The notes under the pieces: model-generated
Told to the model about the DNA's origin: nothing
What the model saw: the letters and a program-made list of their open reading frames with translations, nothing else
Database searches by the model: none
Made by a program: the position numbers and the translations under genes
Assembly (NCBI GenBank): GCA_019247395.1
Contig: JAFAOZ010000240.1
Location: 1-10,177, forward strand
DNA: 10,177 nucleotides
Reading direction: 5' to 3'
DNA from: Vulcanimicrobiota bacterium
GTDB taxonomy: Bacteria; Vulcanimicrobiota; Vulcanimicrobiia; Vulcanimicrobiales; Vulcanimicrobiaceae
Part shown: one piece after another, positions 1-4,546 of the stretch
How positions within the stretch are numbered: the first letter of the stretch is position 1
Layout: each line of letters opens with the position of its first letter

Positions 1-223
1 CATTCGCGTTAACGCCGTCGCTCCTGGTCCGTTCTGGACGGCGCTGCAAGTCAGCGGTGGTCGCTTGCCCGGAACGTTACGCGAATTTGGAGAGACCGTC
101 CCATACCATCGCGCCGGCCAGCCGGTGGAAATCGCGCCGGTCTACGTCGCGCTCGCGTCGGCGGATATGACGTTCGCTACGGGGCAGACGTACGGCGCGA
201 CCGGAGGTAACGGTATCGCCTAA
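1..223 (+). CDS. Short-chain dehydrogenase/reductase, C-terminal fragment
   Basis: This is the last 73 codons of a gene whose start lies left of the window; the first complete codon begins at base 2 and the TAA stop is 221-223. The fragment opens with IRVNAVAPGPFWTAL, the conserved N-[AS]-[VI]-[AS]-PG strand and loop of classical Rossmann-fold SDR oxidoreductases, which contacts the nicotinamide cofactor. It continues with HRAGQPVEIAPVYVALAS and ends with GQTYGATGGNGIA, the usual C-terminal dimer-interface and GG motifs. The catalytic Ser, Tyr and Lys (YxxxK) would lie upstream, outside the window. The wording resembles the stress-related SDR subgroup (YhdF/YdaD-like), but the substrate cannot be told. 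Its stop codon interlocks with that of the convergent cysteine hydrolase gene. Family assignment is firm; subgroup is inference. Confidence 0.93.
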   Translation, partial: IRVNAVAPGPFWTALQVSGGRLPGTLREFGETVPYHRAGQPVEIAPVYVALASADMTFATGQTYGATGGNGIA

Positions 224-717
224 GGGCGGACATGCCGGACTTGCTCGCGGCCGATCAATCGGCGCAGCAAAAAAAGCCCCGCTTCGTGAAATTCAGGCCC
301 CGCGGCGCTGGCGGTGAGATTTTCGCAGACGACCGGCACGATGTCGTTCTGTAACAGATCCGCCGCAATCATCAGGACGCATTGGTCCGTATCTACGCCG
401 CAAATAAAGACTTCGTCCACCCCCCACGCCTGGAGCCGACGCAACAGCTCGGCGTCAACGCATGAGTAGTTCGTTTTCTCCAGAACGAGCGCGCCTTCGC
501 GCGGTCGAAAGGCGAGCGCGGCCTCGGGGCTGCCTTTTTCATAGCCGTCGATATTCAGCAGCTTCACCATTGCGGCGTCGGGCCTGCGGTAGTATTGCGT
601 CGCAATGACGTGATCGAAGCCATTCTGAAAGCGCTCGATGGGCGCGCGGATGTGGCGTGTGTGCCGGTTCAAGAATCCCTTTTGCAGGTCTACGATAATG
701 AGCGCCCGTCCCTTCAT
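220..717 (-). CDS. Isochorismatase-like cysteine hydrolase
   Basis: This 165-residue protein has the compact isochorismatase/nicotinamidase fold and is probably a cytoplasmic amidase or ester hydrolase of unknown substrate. The catalytic triad is visible: Asp10 in ALIIVDLQKGF, Lys81 in LEKTNYS, and nucleophile Cys113 in CGVDTDQCV, which follows the strand that usually carries a cis-peptide. The metal-binding Asp/His set of nicotinamidases is not apparent (residues 39-48 read ATQYYRRPDA), so a nicotinamidase call is not supported. Length is near the short end for the family. The ATG at 715-717 is the only sensible start, because the first strand begins at once and the in-frame codon run upstream ends at the TAA of the phosphoesterase gene. 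No Shine-Dalgarno site is visible; the start touches a hairpin. It lies 33 bp downstream of the phosphoesterase gene on the same strand, so co-transcription is plausible. Confidence 0.9.
   Translation of the reverse strand: MKGRALIIVDLQKGFLNRHTRHIRAPIERFQNGFDHVIATQYYRRPDAAMVKLLNIDGYEKGSPEAALAFRPREGALVLEKTNYSCVDAELLRRLQAWGVDEVFICGVDTDQCVLMIAADLLQNDIVPVVCENLTASAAGPEFHEAGLFLLRRLIGREQVRHVRP
247..265. other. Hairpin just past the SDR stop codon
   Basis: GCCGATCAATCGGC at 250-263 is self-complementary, with a six-pair stem (or five pairs around a TCAA loop). Using GCG at 247-249 with CGC at 263-265 and bulging G250 gives an alternative seven-pair stem. It begins 27 nt after the SDR stop and lies inside the 3' end of the opposing hydrolase gene. 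No T-run follows on either strand in the reading direction: the A7 tract at 269-275 is downstream on plus, and reads as T7 upstream of the hairpin on minus. It is therefore not a canonical intrinsic terminator. It might protect or end the SDR mRNA. Confidence 0.3.
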
Positions 718-742
718 CCCGTGGGGTTGTCTACCCCAGGGA
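717..742 (-). terminator. Intergenic hairpin between phosphoesterase and hydrolase
   Basis: Read on plus, TGGGGT (722-727) pairs with ACCCCA (733-738) around a TGTCT loop. TCCC (717-720) pairs with GGGA (739-742) after one bulged base, giving ten pairs in all. It fills most of the 33-bp gap after the phosphoesterase stop. It could be a terminator lacking a U-tract. Alternatively it could control translation, since its far side contains the first base of the hydrolase ATG and the place where a ribosome-binding site should be. Confidence 0.45.
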
Positions 743-750
743 CGACCGCC

Positions 751-2100
751 TTACTCGTAATCGGGTGCCATGTCGCTGTGCGGAAACTTGTGCCCGATGA
801 AGAAATTCGTTGGATACGGAGCCTTGATCTTTACGAACGGCCGCGGATTCTGCGTAAAGTCGAAGCAGTCGGCCGATGGCGAGTTCGCGCGCGCGTCTGC
901 CGCGGCAAGTTGCGGAAGGCCGTAGAGGTCTTCGGCGAAGCGCAGCACGCTTGCGGTCTCGTACTGTACGTGGGAGACGTGGTTTTTCTTGGCGTATGGC
1001 GAAATCACGAGTAGCGGAACGCGAAAACCGTTTCCGTCGTAATCTTCAAACGGCGCCGCGACGTGATCGTAGAAGCCCCCCCAATCGTCCCACTGCACGA
1101 AGATCGCGGTCGAGTCCCAAAACTTGCTCTTGCCGACCGTGTTGACGATCGCGGAGACCCAGGAGGGTCCATAGCCGCCGCCGCACTCCAAGTGGTCTGA
1201 CTCGTCGCATTCGGGCGTAATCCAGGTGAAGTTTGCGAGCTTACCTTTGCGAACGTCGGTGATGAACTTCCAATTCGGCGAAATGACGTCTTTCTTCCAA
1301 TCGGGGCCGTTGAAGATGTGGTTTACCGCCTGATACGCCGACCAGGTCCCGCCGTTACCGCCGCTGTCCTGGTTGTATTGTACGGCATAGAATTTCCACG
1401 TCAGGCCTGCCTGATCAAGCTCGTCCCCGAGCGTCGTATAGTCGAAGCACGGATTTTGGTAAGGCCCGTAGAGCGAGCGGTTCTGGGTGATTGTCGATAT
1501 CAAATCGTATGAGGCGCCCGCGCATCCCCAGTAGCCGTAGGGCAAATCCACGCTGCCCTTCGCCTGGGCCGCGATCGCGTATTGATGTCCGACGAAGCTT
1601 TCATCCAGCTGCGATTGGAACATATTGTCTCCGACCACCCACTCGTGCGCCATATCGAAATACGGCTTCGATTCGTCGTGCGGCACGTAGACGTACTGCG
1701 GATTCGACGGTCCACCGAACGACGACTCGTTGTTGAAGCCGTTCATCTTGCAGTTCGTCCCCGGTAAGCTGCCGGTGCCGTTACATGCAGCAAACATGGC
1801 GGAGGCCGAATGGTCGATGACGTAAACCTTCTTGAGCGACGACGGCGCAAGCGTGATCAGTTGGCCGTTCGAGTCGTAACCTTGAGAGACGGTGTTGGCG
1901 CCGGGATATCCCTGAAACAGGTTATCGAAGCTGCGATTTTCTTGAACGACGTAGACGATATGCGTAATCTTTCCAGAGCCCGATGCGCGGAACGCGCGCA
2001 ACGCATTACCGTGTTGCATGTAGGGCAGCGAAGGCGAGGCGCCCGAAGCACAGGCGGCAAGTGCAAATACTGCCAGAAGACTAGCAAGTCGTACGCTCAT
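751..2100 (-). CDS. Secreted lipoprotein phosphoesterase (acid phosphatase/phospholipase C family)
   Basis: This 449-residue protein belongs to the phosphoesterase family (PF04185 type) that includes AcpA-like acid phosphatases and non-haemolytic phospholipases C. It should release phosphate or a phosphorylated head group outside the cytoplasm. A lipoprotein signal peptide is visible: hydrophobic residues 4-16, lipobox LAAC with Cys17, and Ala at +2, which favours the outer membrane. Family motifs appear in order: HIVYVVQENRSFDNLF (47-62; metal ligands Glu54, Asn55), a candidate nucleophile Ser168 in LDESFVGHQ, SDH at 301-303, and FVQWDDWGGFYDHV (334-347; Asp338, Asp339). VPLLVISPYAK (361-371) marks the end of the core. 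Ligand roles are assigned by analogy with AcpA. The ATG at 2098-2100 has only a weak GGA ribosome site, but the signal peptide fixes the start. The gene faces away from the secreted protein at 2184. Substrate (phosphomonoester or phospholipid) is unknown. Confidence 0.92.
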   Translation of the reverse strand: MSVRLASLLAVFALAACASGASPSLPYMQHGNALRAFRASGSGKITHIVYVVQENRSFDNLFQGYPGANTVSQGYDSNGQLITLAPSSLKKVYVIDHSASAMFAACNGTGSLPGTNCKMNGFNNESSFGGPSNPQYVYVPHDESKPYFDMAHEWVVGDNMFQSQLDESFVGHQYAIAAQAKGSVDLPYGYWGCAGASYDLISTITQNRSLYGPYQNPCFDYTTLGDELDQAGLTWKFYAVQYNQDSGGNGGTWSAYQAVNHIFNGPDWKKDVISPNWKFITDVRKGKLANFTWITPECDESDHLECGGGYGPSWVSAIVNTVGKSKFWDSTAIFVQWDDWGGFYDHVAAPFEDYDGNGFRVPLLVISPYAKKNHVSHVQYETASVLRFAEDLYGLPQLAAADARANSPSADCFDFTQNPRPFVKIKAPYPTNFFIGHKFPHSDMAPDYE

Positions 2101-2107
2101 GGTTTCC

Positions 2108-2117
2108 GCTTCGAAGC
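2108..2117. promoter_or_regulatory. Perfect 10-bp palindrome near phosphoesterase start
   Basis: GCTTCGAAGC is a perfect inverted repeat 8-17 bp upstream of the phosphoesterase ATG. It could be half of a regulator-binding region together with the second palindrome centred 28 bp away. No regulator gene is nearby, so this is only a candidate. Confidence 0.25.
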
Positions 2118-2132
2118 CACCGCGCTGGAATC

Positions 2133-2148
2133 CCTCGCTCGAGCAAGG
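2133..2148. promoter_or_regulatory. Imperfect 16-bp palindrome in divergent spacer
   Basis: CCTCGCTCGAGCAAGG matches its own reverse complement at seven of eight base pairs around the core GCTCGAGC. It sits midway in the 83-bp spacer between two divergent genes for exported proteins, where a shared operator would be expected. On the minus strand a GATAAT that could serve as a -10 for the phosphoesterase lies beside it (2149-2154), without a clear -35. The role is inferred from position only. Confidence 0.3.
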
Positions 2149-2170
2149 ATTATCTCTGCCCGTTAGGCGA

Positions 2171-2176
2171 TAGAAT
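2171..2176 (+). promoter_or_regulatory. Candidate -10 box of a leaderless promoter
   Basis: TAGAAT lies seven bases before the ATG at 2184 and no Shine-Dalgarno sequence occurs in between (ACTGACG). A -10 hexamer at this distance places transcription start at or next to the ATG, the arrangement seen in leaderless transcripts of several bacterial phyla. No convincing -35 is seen about 17 bp upstream. Confidence 0.4.
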
Positions 2177-2183
2177 ACTGACG

Positions 2184-2732
2184 ATGAAATCGATCGCTTC
2201 GCTCATCGCGCTTTTCGCCTTTTCCGTACTGCCGGCGCTCGCGCAATCGTCGCCGGCCCCGGCGCCGTCCACAACGCCAATCGCGTCGCCCTCGCCGGCC
2301 GCGTCCCCAAAACCGGTCTCCGTCGACGTTCACTTCACGGCGCGAGATCTGGCCGCGTTACTCAAGGCGACTCAGGACGCGCAGACGAGCTCGAACGTGA
2401 CGATCAACATCAACAGCAAAGAGGCGTGGGACATGCCGGTTTACGACCCCATCGTGCACTTCGCGGGCGTGGATGCATCGAGTGGGGCGGCAACGATCTG
2501 GATACTGAAATCGCCGCCAAAAACGAAAGACGCCGCAGATTCGTTGTTAGCGGCGCTCGAACTGGCGTGCATGGCGACCGGCTTCGCGGGGCCGCAGTGG
2601 AAGTCGATTTACGACAGCCTTGCCGCGGCGGACGCCGCGCTTCCGGCCGGAGCGCCAAATCCTTACGTTTATCGCTTGACGCTAACGCGCCGGATTCAGA
2701 CGATTATCGACAAGTACAAGACGCAACACTAA
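2184..2732 (+). CDS. Secreted protein of unknown function with Pro/Ala/Ser linker
   Basis: I do not recognise this 182-residue protein. Residues 1-20 form a clear Sec signal peptide (Lys2, hydrophobic core SLIALFAFSVLP, cleavage after ALA before Gln21). Residues 22-45 are a Pro/Ala/Ser/Thr-rich flexible linker. The rest looks like a small mixed alpha/beta domain: DVHFTARDLAALLKATQDAQ (48-67), an NVTININS strand, IVHFAGVDASSGAATIWIL (89-107), then helical segments to the basic end. The single Cys near position 129 argues against internal disulfides. The ATG at 2184 is chosen because the signal peptide starts there; no ribosome site precedes it, in keeping with a leaderless start. It is divergent from the phosphoesterase and convergent with the small gene at 2729, with interlocked stop codons. 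It could be periplasmic or released; no enzymatic motif is visible. Confidence 0.85.
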   Translation: MKSIASLIALFAFSVLPALAQSSPAPAPSTTPIASPSPAASPKPVSVDVHFTARDLAALLKATQDAQTSSNVTININSKEAWDMPVYDPIVHFAGVDASSGAATIWILKSPPKTKDAADSLLAALELACMATGFAGPQWKSIYDSLAAADAALPAGAPNPYVYRLTLTRRIQTIIDKYKTQH

Positions 2733-3037
2733 GGCGTTCCCACGGGCGGCTCCAGCGACCCGTAGGTCGCCTCGTAATACGTATCGCGCAGGTTGCCGAG
2801 CTGCAAGTCTCGCGGTATCGGCGTTCCGTCACCGCGATAGATCGTAATGCCCTTGACGAGCAAGACGTACTCGGAAAGGCGCGCGTTCTTCCAATCGGAT
2901 ACTTTCCAGCGGTGCGGCGCCATGACCTCATAGTCGTAGGGCCGCAGCGCCTGCCGCTTACCTTCGAAGAGCTCGAGCTCTACTCGAAATCCTTCGCGTT
3001 CGAAGATCGCCTTTTCAACCTGCGCTTTAGTTGCCAT
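2729..3037 (-). CDS. Hypothetical 102-residue protein
   Basis: I do not recognise a family. The protein has no signal peptide, no membrane segment and no cysteine, so it is probably a soluble cytoplasmic protein. It begins with a short helix (residues 3-13, TKAQVEKAIFE). A strand-rich charged region follows: FRVELELFEGK (17-27), YDYEVMAPHRWKVSDWKN (34-51), SEYVLLVKGITIYRGDG (55-71). It ends in a tyrosine-rich tail (DTYYEATYGSLE). The ATG at 3035-3037 has a weak AGGG upstream. It begins 6 bp after the stop of the carboxypeptidase-regulatory-like gene, so it is the last gene of the leftward operon. The coherent hydrophobic pattern and tight spacing support it as real. Its stop TAG interlocks with the TAA of the convergent secreted-protein gene. 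Confidence 0.8.
   Translation of the reverse strand: MATKAQVEKAIFEREGFRVELELFEGKRQALRPYDYEVMAPHRWKVSDWKNARLSEYVLLVKGITIYRGDGTPIPRDLQLGNLRDTYYEATYGSLEPPVGTP
2755..2770. other. Hairpin just past the stop of the secreted-protein gene
   Basis: GCGACC (2755-2760) and GGTCGC (2765-2770) form a perfect six-pair stem around CGTA. The stem starts 23 nt after the plus-strand TAA and lies within the 3' end of the opposing gene. No T-run follows on either strand. Its position mirrors the hairpin at the other convergent junction (247-265), which makes a 3'-end role for the plus-strand transcript more plausible, though chance in GC-rich DNA is possible. Confidence 0.3.
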
Positions 3038-3043
3038 CCATCC

Positions 3044-3394
3044 CTAATCACGTTGTGAAAGAAGTACGGTCGCTCCATATTCAAAGCCGGCGTAGAGTTC
3101 CTGCGCGTTTGACCCACGCGGACCGCAGTCGGCCGCGTCAGTCGGTTTCGACGCGCAGAGGCGGTACGTACCCGGCAGCAGCGTGAGAAAGATAAAGTGG
3201 CCGTTAGCATCGGAAACGGTGCGCTCCACATCCGCTCCGGATACGGCGTAGACGGCCGCGCCCGCGACGGCGGTGCCGCTCCCCTCGTCGACGACCGTAC
3301 CCCAGAGCGCGACCACGCTCTGATTGGTCTGCCAATCGATCGGGGTGGACCAGAAGAAGAACTGGGAGAGCAGCAACAACAACACGATATGCAT
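3044..3394 (-). CDS. Small secreted protein with a carboxypeptidase regulatory-like (Cna_B-type) beta-sandwich
   Basis: The protein is 116 residues from the ATG at 3392-3394. A GTG at 3413-3415 would add seven residues, but the ATG has a near-perfect AAGGAG six bases upstream and is preferred. Residues 1-16 (MHIVLLLLLSQFFFW) form a short hydrophobic signal peptide or membrane anchor lacking a strong positive N-region. Residues 30-80 match the carboxypeptidase regulatory-like fold: LWGTVVDEGSGTAVAGAAVYA, then TVSDANGHFIFLTLLPGTYRL, with the hallmark DxNGxFxFxxLxPGTYxL pattern. Such domains are binding or structural modules in exported proteins and usually form part of larger ones; here one stands alone. 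Cys80 and Cys90 could form a disulfide after export. It is third in the leftward operon, 39 bp below the Skp-like gene, and may be an envelope accessory protein; its partner is unknown. Confidence 0.85.
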   Translation of the reverse strand: MHIVLLLLLSQFFFWSTPIDWQTNQSVVALWGTVVDEGSGTAVAGAAVYAVSGADVERTVSDANGHFIFLTLLPGTYRLCASKPTDAADCGPRGSNAQELYAGFEYGATVLLSQRD

Positions 3395-3400
3395 CGTCAA

Positions 3401-3406
3401 CTCCTT
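3401..3406 (-). promoter_or_regulatory. Shine-Dalgarno site deciding the start at 3394
   Basis: On the minus strand AAGGAG is followed by six bases (TTGACG) and then ATG. It is the best ribosome-binding site in the window and lies inside the alternative, longer reading from GTG 3413-3415, so it argues for the shorter protein. Confidence 0.75.
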
Positions 3407-3433
3407 GCGCAACACGCGCTCTTGTGTAGCGAT

Positions 3434-4546
3434 TCAGGAGTGCGAGTCGTGACCGGCCATTCGCGGCGCGACGGCTTGGGTCAAATTCACGAGGCTGCCT
3501 CTCGGTGCAGCACTCACGAGTCGCACCGCGCTTAGATGCCGTTCGCGTGCGACCGCTTCGGCGGCCGATTGTATCTGGGCAACAATCGTGCGATAGAGTC
3601 CCGATCGCTCCGCCTGCAGCGTTTGCAGTTGCGACGTGACGTCGCGATGCGACTGCGCGTCAACGGCGCCGAGGCGCATAAACTGCTGCGCGACGTCGGC
3701 CGTCACCGAACGCATGCCGAAAGAGAGAGTCTGTGCGGTTCGCTGCGCGGCGTAGCCGCCGGTGAAGGCAGCGAGTTGCGACGGCAACGGGAACGCGCCG
3801 GCATCCCCAGCCTCTTCGTTGAACACCTTTTGCAGGATCGCATAGTTGGCGCCGGCTTTGGCACGAAGTTGTGCGTCCATCGCGCCGGCGCCGGCCGCTG
3901 CTGCGCCTTCGAGCTGCGAGCGATACGAGGCAAGCTCGGCCGCGTCGTTCCGCCGCAGTGCATCGAGGGCACGCCGCTCCAAGGCATCCAACGCACGAAG
4001 CTGCGATTGCAGTCGCGCCCGGCGTGCGGGAGACAAATGCAGTTCGGCGAGTTGTAAACGCAGGATCAGCCGTTTCCCGGCGTTTTGACGCTCGAGATCG
4101 AAGGCCAGCGTCGATTCCTTCTCGCGCAATTGTTGCGCACGCGCCGCATACGCGCGCTGCGTACGCTCGCCCATCGCGCCGCCGTACGCGCGCAAACTCG
4201 CAGTGGTCTCGCTTGCGAGCTGCGAGGAGTAGGTTGCGAAGCTTCGCTCGGGCGCGCGCTGTGACCGAAGCACCGCCGCGGCGGCAGCCTGCTCGCGCGA
4301 GCGATTTGCCGCGTCGTTTTGCGAGCCGACCACCTCGGCGTTCGCCGCCGCGCCGGCGGCATCAACCCGTATCGCCGAGGCGGCATTTAGCGCCGCTGCC
4401 GCCGGATCGCGCAAACCGGTGAGGCTCTGCGTGCTGCGCAGCGCGGCGATCTCGCGATCGTACGTCACCAGCATGCCGTGCAGCGGATGCTGCGCGACGA
4501 GCTGCGACACGATGACGTATCCGACTACGGCGAGCTTTACCACCAT
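3434..4546 (-). CDS. OmpH/Skp-like coiled-coil protein, extended
   Basis: The protein is 370 residues, mostly Ala/Arg/Gln/Leu-rich helix predicted to form long coiled coils (roughly 105-240 and 285-340). Both ends resemble OmpH/Skp periplasmic chaperones. The N-terminus VGYVIVSQLVAQHP followed by LVTYDREIAAL copies the Skp first strand and helix (compare VxYVDxxxLxxxHP). The C-terminus IQSAAEAVARERHLSAVRLVSAA...NLTQAV (325-359) copies the closing helix-strand and the DLT motif. Skp is about 160 residues, so this is an enlarged relative. No signal peptide precedes the first strand; the hydrophobic stretch 4-18 may serve as the export signal, or the start may be misjudged. The ATG at 4544-4546 overlaps the TamB-like gene by 10 bp; the next codon, GTG, is better spaced from an upstream GAGG. 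It probably holds unfolded proteins or works with the TamB-like protein. Confidence 0.75.
   Translation of the reverse strand: MVVKLAVVGYVIVSQLVAQHPLHGMLVTYDREIAALRSTQSLTGLRDPAAAALNAASAIRVDAAGAAANAEVVGSQNDAANRSREQAAAAAVLRSQRAPERSFATYSSQLASETTASLRAYGGAMGERTQRAYAARAQQLREKESTLAFDLERQNAGKRLILRLQLAELHLSPARRARLQSQLRALDALERRALDALRRNDAAELASYRSQLEGAAAAGAGAMDAQLRAKAGANYAILQKVFNEEAGDAGAFPLPSQLAAFTGGYAAQRTAQTLSFGMRSVTADVAQQFMRLGAVDAQSHRDVTSQLQTLQAERSGLYRTIVAQIQSAAEAVARERHLSAVRLVSAAPRGSLVNLTQAVAPRMAGHDSHS

Noticed and set aside
269..290. T7 tract on the minus strand near the end of the hydrolase gene, after a small AAGC-GCTT stem, as an intrinsic terminator
   Set aside because: It lies inside the coding region (AGLFLL codons), the stem is only four to five pairs with a three-base loop, and termination there would truncate the protein.
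220..717. Nicotinamidase annotation for the cysteine hydrolase
   Set aside because: The catalytic triad is present, but the Asp/His metal-binding residues typical of nicotinamidases are not seen.
595..1014. Plus-strand frame of 139 codons overlapping the hydrolase and phosphoesterase genes
   Set aside because: It runs antisense across two well-supported genes and shows no recognisable domain.
3536..4422. Plus-strand open frames opposite the Skp-like gene
   Set aside because: The minus frame has a coherent coiled-coil pattern and Skp-like ends. The plus frames are Arg-rich and carry no motif or ribosome site.
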